64,000 nucleotides of DNA, from positions 11,777,994 through 11,841,993 of the forward strand of contig OX421508.1 of assembly GCA_949126835.1 (NCBI GenBank), in the 5' to 3' direction. A program made the position numbers and the translations under genes. Shown here piece by piece: positions 43,561 through 56,128 of the stretch. Source of the stretch: Anisus vortex. Its lineage: Eukaryota; Mollusca; Gastropoda; Planorbidae. The notes beneath the pieces are model-generated. The model saw only the letters and a program-made list of their open reading frames with translations, was not told the origin of the DNA and searched no databases. The stretch's first letter is position 1; each line of letters opens with the position of its first letter.

Positions 43561-44640
43561 TAGATATAGGTTAATTATTTGTAGCGAAAAAGAACTGAAT
43601 TAAAACTGTAAAGGGGGTCAATAAAATTACTTTTATTTTTTATTTGCATATATAACAAAAATATTTGCAAAAAACTTTAGTCCACTTTCTCTATAATTGC
43701 TCCGTCCGTGAGCCAACCTATTGTCACATCCCTCTTACTCCATTACATCCGTACAAACAATTCCAACCCCATTGTTCTCGCCAACTCTCTCCCACTCCAT
43801 CCTGTTGACGCCTTCATATTTCCCTTCCACCACGTCCACCTCCATTTATTTTTTTCATTTTGATATCACTTGTTTGCGAGACCGTCTTACATTAGTTATT
43901 TCCATAGAAAGCAGTTTTACTTTCATATATTTAATTCAACATTTATCAGAATATGGAGACAAATTTATTTTCATCTATACAAGAAATAAAATCTGCAATG
44001 AATAAATGCAAAAAAAACGCTTCAAGTTATCCATCATATTTTGTTTTACCTTTTGAACATTGCAATTGTTGTTATTTCGTACAAGATATTTTTTTATTTT
44101 TTGTTTACTTATTCTATAAGTTCTAAAATAAAGTAAATTCTAATAAATATTACTTTTTTTTTTCCTTGCGCTACCAAAAAGGCTGTCTGATTAGACTTCT
44201 ACACTCCTACTTTTGCATTAAAGGTTTTCGCAGTATACAAATTTGATTTTAATTTTATTTTTTTAAATGTGAAAATCATAGGGATTAAATAAAACGGAAT
44301 TGTATAGTACAAAAGAAAATCGGGAATTCCGAAAAGAAGTCATTCGAGTCATCAAATAGCAGAGATATTAAAGCAAGCGGGCCATCTTATTATAGTCGTT
44401 GATTTTATCATACGTAATGATTGTTGGAAGTGGAACCATTCCGGTTTCGTAAAGTATTCCTAGTTTAGATACATATTAAAACATTTTACGTCACATTTAT
44501 TAAGCTATCCTTTATGTTAAAGATCACGTCTTCTGTACATAAGATTATTGCGTCATATTTTTATCCACGGCCTTCTGTTTTTAGTAGGTCTACAAATAAT
44601 TTTAATGTCCTGGTTTTCCTAAATTGTTCAGGCAAAAAAA
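43561..44640. other. AT-rich non-coding stretch
   Basis: No supported gene; ORF 43721-44005 has no recognisable domain. Confidence 0.6.
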
Positions 44641-46266
44641 TAATAATGCATGTATGTATTCTATATACATAAATGTTACTGGTACATATTATTTAAATGT
44701 ATTAGACATATACCAGCTACTGCATGTATTTATGGAATATACTTAAATGTTACTGGTACACATTTGTGACGTGCTGGTCTAAATTGATGCGTCAACGAGC
44801 CTTTAATTAGCATAGGCTATCAGTGCAGACTTAATGGATAACTCAGAAGGTACACAGGTGATGGGGAGGGGTGAAAATGGCAGGTTATCTAGATAGTATG
44901 TGGTCCCTAAATGCTGATGATTTCTAGGTGATTTTTAAGACACAATTTATAAACAGGTTTCTGTGGCTCGCATAAATTGAGTCAAAACTGCTGACAGTGA
45001 CACCGTCACTGGCATCACAAATAAACGTATCATATAGATCAAAGCAAGGCGAAGTGTAGCACACTGATGATTTTATTCACATGAAGATCGGTATTCAATT
45101 ATTAATGTCATGGGCAAAACAAATCATTAGCTGAACATATATAATCCAATTCAGTTGATAGCAGTAGGTTTAGACTTAGACCTCAGAAGGGCCGGAGGCC
45201 GCCGTTCAGGGGCGCGATCCTCCTCGTAGGCCGTCTACCGCCGAACTGACCTAAAGCTAAAATTACATTTCTGAGGAAATTTGCGTCTCAAGCGTGGGTT
45301 GTCACGTGGAAGGGGAATGGTCATTCTGACTCATCTATATCGTGCATACGATTGGTCAGCCTGTTATTGCATCGTTTGATTTTGATATAACATGGCGAGG
45401 CGGAGGGGAGGATGGGTGCGGGGGGTGATGAGGCGAAGGGACGGCCGGCCGGCCCTCGAAGTCAAAGGTTTTTCTTTCTCGGCCGGCGGTCGGAAGTCAT
45501 GGGGTTTCGACCAGGGAAACTGACACAGAGGTATAATTTCGTATACGTGTGACATTGTTTGAGTTGGACGATTGGCAGCGGGAAAAAAGGGAGGAGGGGG
45601 AAGTTCAGGGGTGGCGAAATCCAAGCATGATTGCGTCATGTTTGACCTTGGTGTGTTCCGCCACTGTGCGTGGTATGACCACGAGGGGGAGGGAAAAGGG
45701 GGGTGTAGGCTACACGCCAGCCCGTAAGATAATACCCATGTAAGCATAATAATGATAGCTATAAACATTAGAAACGATAATAGCAATATCATATGAGAAT
45801 ATTGATATAAATGTAAGCATAAAATGAATAGGCCTACTGACAACGAAAAGCAATGTAAAAATACATAAAATATGTTACATGTGCAAGAGCTAAATGAAAA
45901 GTAAATGACTAAGTAATTAAGTAGGGAAAATGAAAGGTAGTTATGTGCATTCAATCATTCACTCAGTAATGGCTATAATAAGTAAGTAAATTTGTACAGG
46001 CTATTAATCTTTATGAGAGTAGATTATATACGAAATCTTCCTTAATTTCGTGTGGCGTTAATCTTGTTAGAGACACGACAACGCTACAACATAATTTAAA
46101 TGTATTAGACATATAACATATATTTATTGTATATACATACATGTTACTAATACACATTTCTTAAATGCACAATACCAGCTACTGCATGTAATTATTGTAT
46201 ATACATACACGTTACTAATACACATGTCTTAATTGTACTTTACCAGCTACTGCATGTATTTATTGT
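44641..46266. repeat. Roughly 100-bp tandem repeat split by an insertion
   Basis: A unit with CTGCATGTATTTATTGTATA, ATACATGTTACTAATACACA and TTAAATGTATTAGACATATA recurs at 44648, 44721, 46120, 46190 and 46250. The insertion at 44765-46088 lies within it, and the transposon at 46267 sits in its last unit. Confidence 0.8.
44765..46088. mobile_element. Solo-LTR-like insertion, copy 2 (1.32 kb)
   Basis: Begins TGTGACGTGCTGGTCTAA and ends CGCTACA, with flanks ACATT (44760-44764) and ACATA (46089-46093). It aligns along its length with 26263-27524 (TTAGCATAGGCTATCAGTGC, GATGGGGAGGGGTGA). TG...CA ends and a 5-bp duplication fit a solo LTR. It includes a GC-rich core (45180-45480). The ORFs at 45364-45954 and 45549-45743 are within it and not supported. 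Confidence 0.75.
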
Positions 46267-48941
46267 GAATCACTGTAAATTTGGCAACGGTATTTTCGTC
46301 AACGGTTTTTTCGGCAAGGTAACTTTGGCAAAGGTAAATTTAGAATAGGTAAATTCGGCAAAACTAGCAAAGCGTTAAAATTGGCAACGGTAAAATTGGC
46401 AATCATATAATATCCACTGTTTTTATTAAAAGTATTGGTAGGACTACAATCTATTCCATGTATCGGCAACCTATGGAATGCGTGCCATCATTGGCACGCC
46501 AAACGGTTTTAAATGGCACATGAAAGACCACCAAAATGGTGAAAAGAGCAGGGAAACATTAAGGTACACTTTGGCACGTAATTTAATTTAAGGTCCTCTA
46601 ATGATAAAAAACGAACCTTTTAAATAGGAACCAAATGTACCCCCTCCCCGGCCCCAGGCGTTTCTCCCCCCCCCAGCCCACCGCACCCCACCCCCAAAGG
46701 TGGCCAAAGGTGGTATGTGTGTAAGGTAGCCCAACTGACGATCACTTGGAGTTCTGTTCAGATCTTTACGCATCAATGCGTTCCCTTATCTCCAATACGT
46801 CCCTATAAACTTCCTCCGTTTATAGCACATTGGCGAGATTACGTAACTCTGACTACTTGACCTACACCATGATACTGGTAGTGTTTGCAAGAGCAGACGT
46901 AGAATGCCCCCCTTCCCTCCCGCCCCCAATATATAAAGCATACAAATTAGGTAACAAAAAATAGTTAATTAGTTCGTTTGACTAAAAATTAAATTTAAGA
47001 AAACCTGAAAAAAAAAAACCTTTTTTAAAAAAAAGCATTTACGTTATTTAACTAATGCATAAAAAGGAACATTTAAATAGACGCCAAATGTAACCCCTCC
47101 CCCCCCCCCCTTGTCTATAGCACAATGAAACAAGGCAAAGCAATGTTACATAATGTAGATTAGTTGCCATCCCCTCTTCTTTTTTAAACACCAGAATGAG
47201 ACTCGCCGTGTTAACAAAAGCAAACTTTAGCCCCTCCCTCCCCCGTCTCACCACCCCGTCTCCCCACCATCGTCTCCCCAACCCCGTCTCCCCACCGATT
47301 AAAGTGTTAGTGACCAGCTTGGTATCACCAGGCTAAGCAGTGAAAACTAAAAGAGGTTTGGGGGGGGGGGGGATATTCGTTTAAATTCTTTTTTAATCCC
47401 AGAACATTGTTGTTATTAGTCAAACAAATCAGTATTTCTATCAAAACATTGATAATGATATTGGATTCCATTTTATTATTACAATTTTGAAAAAAATAAT
47501 TTAGTTATTTACTATTCTTATATATTTAAATTATATTACAAACGAGAGTTGTAAATAAAACATTTAAATTGTATAAAAGTATTTTCAATGTTTAAACCAA
47601 TTTATTTAGGCTATAAGGCCCATTTAGCTACAAATATCTTGTAAGTTATCGAGGTTTCTATGTCAAATATAGCCAACTATTATGTATTGTTGTAGGCCTA
47701 TATGTCTAAGTAATGTATACTTGTATCGTTATAACATAGAAGGTACAAGGTTTAAAACTACAAAGACAAAAGTTAGCCTACTGATTGACGGCAAGTAGTC
47801 GACTGCAATGGAATGTGATAAAATGTTTTATGGTGGCCATGTGTTCCCCCCCCCCCCCCACACACACACTCAACAACCCGTGTTGAGAGAATAGGCCTAT
47901 AGGTCAGCAAAGTAATTCCTTAACTCTCCCTGACGTAACCGGTCAAGAAAATTCGTGTATCTCGGGAGAGGGGAATAAGGACTGTGTTCGTTTTTGATAG
48001 ATATATAAAGTAGGAGGGTTGTAATGTGTTTGCAATGTTTCCCGTACGATCTAAACAAACCTGGGCCCATTCGTAAAGGACTTAGTATGGTCGTGCCTAA
48101 AAGGAAAGTCTGGTCGGGGGCGGGAGGGGAGGGGGCACTCTACGTTTGCTCTTGTTTACACAACCAGTATCATACTATGTAGGGGTGGCGGTCAGGGTTA
48201 CGTAATATCGTGGGGGAGACAAACGTATGCTTTAATGCCTAAAGTCAATTTGGTTACCTTACACACATAGGCGTACCTTTACATTTGCCGAGGCGTAACT
48301 TGAGGGGTAGGGGGGGGGAAGAAAAGCCAGGGCTGGGGAAGGGGTACATTTATTTATTTAAAATGTTTGTCTTTGATCATAGGATGTTCAATTAAATAAC
48401 GTGCCAAATTGCTCCTTAATGTTATCATGCTCTTTTCACCATTTTGGTGGTCTTTCATGTGCCATTTAAAAACACTCTGTGTGCCAAGCAGGGGCGAAGC
48501 CAGAATTTTTTTCCAGGGGGGCTGAACTTTCGCGTGACAAATATTTACCAAATACCAGGGGGGGGGGGCTAAACTTTCGCGAGACAAAGATTTACCAAAA
48601 TTTTAGCGAATTTAGTGCATATTTAAAAAAAATCTGTTGAAAAAAAATATTTTTTTTAAATTCCAGGGGGGGCTTAGCCCCCCTAAGCCCCCCCTGTGCC
48701 TTCGCCCCTGGTGCCAAGTATGGCACGCATTGCATATGTTGCCTATCCATGGACTAGAGTGTAGTCTTACCAATACTTTTAATAAAAACAGTGGATATTA
48801 TATGATTGTCAATTTTATCGTTGCCAATTTTACCGCTTTGCGTGTTTTGCCGAATTTACCTATTCCGAAATTACCTTTGCCAAAATCACCTTGCCTTAAA
48901 TACCGGTTCCGAATTTACCATTGCCAAATTTACCGAGCACC
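46267..48941. mobile_element. Mutator-like (MULE) or foldback transposon with very long inverted repeats
   Basis: 2,675 bp flanked by a perfect 9-bp duplication ATTTATTGT (46258-46266 and 48942-48950). The left arm (about 46267-46930) and right arm (about 48110-48941, minus strand) are inverted copies. Both begin near GTAAATTTGGCAA and continue through GGTAAATTCGGCAAAAC, AATCATATAATATCCAC, AATGTACCCC, GTGTGTAAGGTA, TGATACTGGT and CGTAGA(A/G)TGCCCCC. Arms over 600 bp and a 9-bp duplication suit Mutator-like elements; no transposase is encoded inside. The centre (46931-48109) is AT-rich with C/G-runs. A hAT MITE sits in the right arm. Confidence 0.85.
48489..48710. mobile_element. hAT MITE, 222 bp, copy 2, nested
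   Basis: Inverted ends CAGGGGCGAAGCC and CCTTCGCCCCTG; perfect 8-bp duplication GTGCCAAG (48481-48488 and 48711-48718). It contains an internal duplication of the CAGGGGGG...AAACTTTCGCG(T/A)GACAAA part, which explains its extra length over 41005-41175. The left arm of the host element has no such insert at the matching place near 46490. Confidence 0.93.
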
Positions 48942-48959
48942 ATTTATTGTATATCATCA

Positions 48960-48999
48960 AAATATATAATTACCGTGAGTTTGTTTATGTTTGTAAATT

Positions 49000-49054
<55 letters not shown>

Positions 49055-50384
49055 TGTTACGTATCTCGGTGATGGATGAGAGACTTACCAGAACATTGAT
49101 ATTTGCCATAAGGCTGGGGGGCACGTTTTAGGCACTTTTTTTAACTTACCGACCGAAACGTCTGAAACTTTAACCACATAACTAGTATGGAATATCATTC
49201 AGGGCAATGAATTTTAAATATTTTTTTTATGCATTGGTTGCCATGGCAATGGCCGCCATATTGGATTTTATAGGTGTTTTTAAAAATCGATCTCCTCTAT
49301 AACCTTTATACCTACAAATACAATATTTGATACATTTGGTAAAGATATGAATTTACAACAGAAATCTCTACCCACTTTTTTAAAATTTAAGATATTTAAT
49401 TTTTAATAATTTTTTTCTTAAGGCACTTTTTAAATAGTTATTTTTTTGCAAAAATACTCAACGTTTGCACCTATAAAATTAAAATAAAACAAAAATTTTA
49501 AAATCTAAGTAGAACTTTCTGTTGAAATAGGTGCTTAGATAAAAATTACAAAGTCTCAATACAATCGGTAAAGAAATGTGAGAGGAGTGGTAAAAATAAG
49601 GTACAAAATAATTATTTTGAGTAAAACGCAAAAAAGTAAGAAGAGTTTGAAAAAAATGAAATTTATCAAGTACTTAATATAACAATCAACATGAAATTTA
49701 TTAGCAATAGTATAAGGAATACTGAACCAAAATTTCATTTTGATTAGTTTGTAAAAATAATTTTTTTACGAAAAATACATACTAAACCTATAAAAACAAT
49801 AAAATAATAAAACTCAGCATTTTTTTCTATAATATAAAATTTACCAACTAATACTTAAATTTAGCTATTTCAAGTTATTGTAAATAGTATCAAGATAAAA
49901 ATGGCAAAGTTTTAATAGAATATGTTAAGAAATGTGAAAGTTGTAAGAAGAAGAAATAAAAATGAATATTTTTTGAAAAACGCAAAAAGTCAGAAAAACA
50001 TGAAAATAACATTTTTTTCTTATAAAAATTCGAAATAAATCGCTTGTTTTTTTATTTCGACCAAATGTAGTTAATTATTGCGTAGGATAAAACTACGTAT
50101 CTATTAGTATAAAGAACTATAAGCATTTTGCTTTTTTAATGTGAGTTTTGAGGTGTCAAACATGTGAAAATTGTACATTTTCTTCACCTCTTAGCTACAT
50201 ACACACCATTTAAAAAAAATATATATATAAAAACTATTGCGCTTTTTACTATAAGAGTGGAATTTTTTGATACAGAAATGGTTAAACTTATTTAATTAAG
50301 TAAAACCTAAAAATCAGTACCCGAGTTGAATACCCCTAAAATGGGGTGCAGTACCCAGCCATAAGTGGGTATAAAATATTAAAC
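48960..50384. other. Very AT-rich stretch with internal direct repeats
   Basis: No gene seen. (TA)n at 49005-49050. Two imperfect direct copies lie near 49530-49650 and 49885-50010 (AGATAAAAATTACAAAGT, AAGAAATGTGA, AAAACGCAAAAA). There is a single GGCCGCCATATTGG at 49250. Confidence 0.6.
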
Positions 50385-50892
50385 GAGAGGCCAAGGTTTA
50401 ATGTTATGTTCTGTGGGCAGTTTGAACCAAATCATTGGTCTACCCCGTGGAAATTGAGAATTAGATTCTAAATCGCATTAACCTATGTCGCAGTTGAATT
50501 GAAATGCATGTTAGGACCCCTTGGAACCTTCGACGATAGTTTTCTTTGCAAAGCTCCCTACTTAAAATAATCAGTTTAGTTCTAACGTTTGTCGACAGTA
50601 GTCGCTATATTTGCACCTGTATATTTTTTTACTCCTGTGTATCGCCTATTTTGATGTACATATATGAAGTTTATATTGAGTCTACAATTTAAATAAAATT
50701 GTTGATTCAACAACTGAAGTTGTTTCATCTATCATTGTTGAACGAGAAGTGTGGAAAATAAGTATACAGATTATAACTATGTTACTGCATATACCTGTCA
50801 GTCAACGAACTTGTACTCCAGATCAGCAGAATCTAGAGACTTCTAATAAAGATACAACTATTAATTGAATCCGATTTAACGAGTCGTAACAA
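50385..50892 (+). repeat. Decayed LTR of the same family as 4649-5275
   Basis: Plus-strand orientation matches the minus strand of the intact LTRs: CCCCGTGGAAATTG, TTCGACGATAGTTTTCTTTG, ATTGAGTCTACAATTTAAAT, CAGAATCTAGAGACTTCTAA and CCGATTTAACGAGTCGTAA. It is much more diverged than the two 627-bp LTRs, its ends are eroded, and (TA)n follows. It is an old solo or truncated LTR. Confidence 0.85.
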
Positions 50893-51079
50893 TATATATA
50901 TATATATGTATATTTTTGTTCGATATAGGCTCTGAGGCCGTTTGACCGATCGGTACAAACGTTAAATGTATTTGGAAACGTCCTTCGAATTTTGTTACAT
51001 AATATAAACAATATTGCTTAATTCGTTAATTAAAAAAAAAAAAACAACTTAGAACTAGACTATTACTAATCACCGAATG

Positions 51080-52032
51080 TTAAGGTTCCAAACTGAACGC
51101 CATTTCAGAAAGATGTCTGTTATAGATTAACATAAATATATAGTATGATGAATGCAAGGAAAATGGTCTGAGGAAAATAACTCATGTAATCAAAATGTAT
51201 ATTAGGAATCACGAGTTATTGTCGCTGATTGAAGGCAAAGTCCTTGAAACAATTCTATGTTTCTAAGTCGTAGTTAGAAGTGTCATGTTATGTTTATTCT
51301 TGCTTTACACGAGATTTGTGTGTTAAGACTGGGAGTGAGACCACGTGAGAAAGGATGATTTAAGTCAATCTACTTCAGAAGCTTAAACTGGACGAATGTG
51401 TATGAAAGTATATAGTGTGATCAAATATTGGACTTTATTATATTCTTGGACTTGTATTATTTCATTGTTCACGTACGGAGTTTATATGTGATTAAATAAA
51501 TATATTTTTGCTGCATAGAAGTGTTATATAATCTATGATAACTGTACATGTTATAGAGTAAAGTTACACTCAGGAAAAATATCCAATAATATAAGTAAAA
51601 TAGAAAAAAAATGCAAAGTATTAATGATAAAATAATGTGTAATGGGCAAGAATAAAAGAACCATTAACAATGTCCCTTTGAAATGCAATATAATTAACAT
51701 TATATGGTTTTTCGGGACTGGTTTTTCACGTTCTGCGAAATATTATGGTGTAATTTATTAATATTTTTAACTGTTTGGTATTTGTGATTGTTGTTTTTTT
51801 TCCTTTTGGTAGTATTATTGTTTATTTAATATTATTTATAAGAATTCAGAAGCTTGACGACAACAATACATATACATGTTCCAAGGCCAGCAGACCGTAA
51901 AAGAAAAAAAATAAATAAATAAATACTGAAAGAAACGTTCTCAGTTTTTATTGTAATATCGTTTGTTAATTTTTATTCTCTTTTAACAAAACATATTCGT
52001 TTCTCCGTCATTTTGACGGGGAACACTCCTAG
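51080..52032 (+). mobile_element. Helitron-like element, family 1, copy at lectin copy B
   Basis: Ends with a perfect hairpin CCGTCATTTTGACGG (52005-52019) and CTAG|T (52029-52033). It aligns with 21132-21538 apart from the 552-bp LTR insertion at 51118-51669. Both copies end at the same place relative to the lectin block, so the element was present before the block duplicated. Confidence 0.78.
51118..51669. mobile_element. Solo LTR, 552 bp, inside the Helitron-like copy
   Basis: Begins TGTTATAGATTAAC and ends CCATTAACA, flanked by a perfect 5-bp duplication ATGTC (51113-51117 and 51670-51674). The paralogue at 21155-21175 reads CATTTCAGAATGATGTCCCT with no insert, so the empty site is directly visible. 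No internal sequence remains, hence a solo LTR made by LTR-LTR recombination. Confidence 0.93.
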
Positions 52033-52808
52033 TATATATTAAAATATATATTAATGTCAAAGCAATACTTTCGTTCATGGTTTTTATAAAGAGCATTTGC
52101 AATAGGCAGGACTTAGGTTTCTAGGTCACGTAACTATGTAAATAGAATCCATGATGGAGACATGGTGGAATAAAATTGTTCTTTACCATGTCTATTTTAC
52201 ACACAAAATATAAGGAATTTGTTTCCAATAATCTTGATATTTAACTGTGATACTAGTCCTTAGTAGTTCGTTCACGAAGTAAACAAGATTTTTGGCTTTT
52301 ATAATTTTTTAAAAGCTACTGGGAAACATTTCACAGCCTGCCTTATGCTTTAATTTTAGATAGTAAGTTAACCTAACTTTCGACAATCGACATCTTCAAA
52401 TAAATACTCTGCACTTACGGAACATATTCCATTGATTTATGATGGTTTAAATGTTAGCTTTGAATGTTAATTTTCATCCCACGACAGTGTTTTATATATT
52501 TTTACGTCATATTGTTGAAATGGTGATATTTAAAAATAAAACTGTTATAAAAGCATTACGGCTGTCATTGTTCAACACTGCATAAAGTAAACTAAAAACA
52601 CGTCACGTGATTGCCAATGCTCTGTTAGCAACTACTTTCACGTGATTAAATAGCATACCATAAATGTGCACGACAAAAAAAAAAAAAAAAAAAAAATAAA
52701 AAATTCGAAACGCAAAATAATTTTTTTATTTTCTGTAGTAATTTGGCTGCTACACAATGATTTTCATATTATTATATCCTATTTGCTAGTACTAGTCATC
52801 ATCTTTTC

Positions 52809-52945
52809 TTAATAATCTTCGTAATATTGCGAAATTAGTTCACAGACATAATAACTTAAATCAGTACACACATCGTCATCTAGTAACTGCTGAGCACCCC
52901 AAAGCGTGACACAATGTTGCTTTCCCCATGCGTTATTTGGATTAC
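52809..52945 (-). CDS. C-type lectin domain, last coding exon (copy B)
   Basis: 137-bp minus-strand coding exon after the acceptor TTGTACAAAG, ending at TAA (52809-52811). The phase-1 junction (G plus GT) gives Gly, so the spliced reading is YWYPG|NPNNAWGKQHCVTLWG, then QQLLDDDVCTDLSYYVCE and a short acidic tail. The cysteines HC, DVC and YVC and the W-x-x-G-NPNN turn are those of a long-form C-type lectin domain. The sugar-specificity triplet is NPN instead of EPN, and the WND motif reads LWGAQ, so calcium-dependent mannose binding cannot be assumed. The frame is intact. Confidence 0.88.
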
Positions 52946-53078
52946 CTTTGTACAATAAAAAGAAAAAAAAGGAAACATTATAAATACAATGTTAAATTAA
53001 ATACAAACTAATAAATAACCGAATGATTAGCTTTATAAATAAACTGATGTATAAGTTTCGTTCTTCCATCCTTATTAC

Positions 53079-55080
53079 GGGTTCATAGTCACTTAATCTC
53101 CAGACACTTAATCCCCTGACATTTAATCCTAAAAATGCAATTTTAGGTATAAAATTATAAAATCAGATCGAAATATTAATTCATAACAAACACAAAAAAA
53201 GCTATAAGTCCGATATTCAATTATTTATTTTGTTATTAAGAGTTTGTGTTTTTTAAATAAGTATGACAGAAAAGCTAAAGATCGGAGATAGAGAAGACGA
53301 TCCATGGACTCGTAGCGCTGCACAATATTGTCGATTATCCTGGCTAATGCAGCATACTTCTTTCTTGGACGCTGCTCTGTGCCGGTGCATGACTTCAGTA
53401 CAGAAGCCTTGTGCAGTTGACAATCATTACGTAGACCATCAAGAAATGTCCCACATTGTTGGACATGAGAAAAGAGATTGGATGGCGTGATGCCAACCCT
53501 CTACAGTGTTTTTGTTCGTGCAGCAGCGACGTTTACGTCCATGTATTTATTCCACGTTTCTGGGGGAATTAATGCTGAAGCATAGTTATCTCCTCTACCA
53601 CGCTGTCTGCGACCACGTGCATACGTATGCTCGAAGTAGGATAGCAGCTAGGGGCAATACTGAGATAAACGATTACAAAACTTTGTCCCATTTGCCCTGT
53701 TTATTTTTTTAAATCTTCAAACGTAGAAATTATCAATTGGAATATCACAGACTAATTAATGTTCTGTTAATTAGTGTAATAAATCGTCAAAGGAGGGGTG
53801 TTACAATATTAGAGGCACTGCTCTCCCTCAGCCTTTCATCTGGTGAACGGTGGGAGCACGAAATCTACCGACTGTATTAGCTTGTCGTCTAGAGGGAAGC
53901 CTTCAGTTACTGACAATATTTCTATTTTATTCCAACTCCACATAAAACAAGGCAACGAGGTGGTTATAAGTTATAATAATAAAACGTCCCTTTATTTTTA
54001 TCAAGAACAGACAGCCACACTCGTTCCTCTAGTCCTCTCTCTGGCTCTTTCCCGAGCGCAGTCTTTTTCACACCTTTCTCTCACCGAATTTAATAGCTCT
54101 CCCTGAACATTTAGGAAAGCATTACGTCAAGCAAACTTACAGCCCTAGAACAGGTTAGCAACAATTTGTAAGGGTCCCGATCTTTAAACACTGATAAAAA
54201 ATATGTAACATTTTTTTTGTAAATTATAAAATTTACATACCCAATAAGCACACGTACTGATTGTATAATTTCAATAATAATAGGAATACAAATAGGCCTA
54301 CTTTAAATGAATTAAATATTTGAAATTTACCATTTTGAGCACTATCAAAAGAATATAAGAATTTATAACAAAAAAATATGCCTTGTAAAATTATTTAACA
54401 ACGGCATAATAATCTCTGAATAAGGCCCTTAAATTGTGTCTATTTGTTTTACCAAAAAGTTCACTATTTATATTTAAAAAAACAACACAATACAAAAAGA
54501 GCACAGTTTTAGAATTAAGACTAAACAAACCCATTGTATAAAGGTCATTAATAAGTAGAAAAAAAACAAGTTTATCAAAACGCCGATATGTAGAAGGATG
54601 GGGAAGAACTGGCCTTTTAGTTAATCAAAGACTTTATCAAACATTAAACAGTTTAAATAAGAAAAAGACTAAAGTTTTCTACATATTAACCAATATCTTT
54701 CTTGCTAATGGTCGGTTATCAGTATTTGAATTCCCTCTCGCTGTACAAGCCAGATACGATAGTGCTGCGTGGTCTAAAAATAACCTTTAACTAGGTCAAT
54801 CCTATATCGTATAGCTCTCCCCTTCTGTAAGCCTGTATCAAAAAAATACTACCCACTTACAGCTTTTCGGCTAATAACTTGTAGCAAGGGGGCCCTTAAT
54901 TCTACCATAAGACAACTGCTAAAAGTGTCAGTCATGCACTACATATTGCTTTAGAAAGGATTAAGAGTATGGGGATTAATTGTCTGGGGATTAGTGACTC
55001 GAGAATTAAGTGTCGAGGATTAAGTGTCGAGGATTAAGTGTCGGGGATTAAGTGTCTGTGGATTAAGTGACCTGTCACCC
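53079..55080. mobile_element. DNA transposon with subterminal motif arrays (2.0 kb)
   Basis: Left end GGGTTCATAGTCACTTAATC; the right end on the minus strand is GGGTGACAGGTCACTTAATC. Both continue with repeated GACACTTAATCCCC-type motifs (right end 54975-55070, left end 53100-53140). An imperfect 7-bp duplication TTATTAC/TTATTTC lies at 53072-53078 and 55081-55087. Lectin copy A reads CTTATTATGTTAAAGGCTAATTC at this place without it. I cannot name the superfamily. ORF 53263-53490 is not recognised. Part of the interior is a possible LTR fragment (53799-54165). Confidence 0.8.
53799..54165 (+). repeat. Possible LTR fragment inside the transposon
   Basis: A purine tract AAAGGAGGGG is directly followed by TGTTACAATATTAGAGG, the arrangement of polypurine tract and 3' LTR. 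A possible end is GTTAGCAACA near 54163. No partner LTR was found. Confidence 0.35.
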
Positions 55081-55329
55081 TTATTTCTTTATATGATAAT
55101 TCATTAACCGATGTTACTCAATTTAAAGTGAGCCATTGTGCACAAAAACATCTGATCTTATTATGTTTTATCTGCTCTTTGTTTACATTATAAAGTCGGG
55201 AATTAAGAGTTTAAAAAATTGCTGTTTCTATTTGGTGCGAGTTGCTTATCCCTGGATATTGCTCCCTTTCAAGCTTTCATCTCCTTCACTCTTCACCAGA
55301 GTAAGATAATGATAGGGTAATATTCAATC

Positions 55330-55810
55330 TAGGCTTTTCACATATAAATAAAACCCAACGTTTAATCTAGAAATTTCACACTTACATAAAACTCACCATT
55401 TAATATATACATTTAATACGACACACATAACACCCAACATTTGCAACATTTAAAGTTGACATTTCACACATAAATAACACGAAACATTCAATCTATACAT
55501 TTCACAAATACATAATACCCAACATTTAATGTTGACATTGCACACATACATAAAATCAAAACATTTAGTCTAGACATCTTACACATACTTACAATCCAAC
55601 ATTTAATGTTTACATTTCACACAAACATAATACCCAACATTTAATGTAGACATTTTACACATGCATAAAATCCAACATTCAAACTAGACATTTTACACAT
55701 TCATAATAGCCAACATTCAAACAAGGTATTTTACACATGCATAAAACCCAACATTCAATCTAGACATTTCACACATTAAATTTATATATTTCACACAAAC
55801 ATAACATGCA
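55330..55810. repeat. 38-40 bp minisatellite (copy B, expanded)
   Basis: Same unit as 27530-27740 (ACATTTCACACATACATAA, CACCCAACATTTAATCTAG) but about twice as long, with about 12 units. A length difference between paralogues. Confidence 0.85.
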
Positions 55811-56128
55811 ACCTATATAATCAATTATAATTTGAAAATGTGGGCTTAAGTAAAGCTTGCCAATGTACAAGCTTGGTTTAAAACGTCAATTCTATAGTTA
55901 ACCATTGGTTCTCATTAATAGCTTCATTAGATAACTTGATTTATTATTGGACATAATTATTTTCTTGAAACTTGCATAATTAATATAATTAATATGTAAT
56001 CATGTAATTTGTCATTCAAACCTGTACTACTGAATGCAATTTAAAATTTAATTTTCTAATCAAGTTATCTAAAGTAGACCTATGTTAAAACATTGTTTAA
56101 ATAACTTTAGTACCGCTACAAATGTTAC

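Noticed and set aside
46588..48590. Short ORFs inside the inverted-repeat transposon
   Set aside because: GC-run-rich, mirrored in the two arms and without domains.
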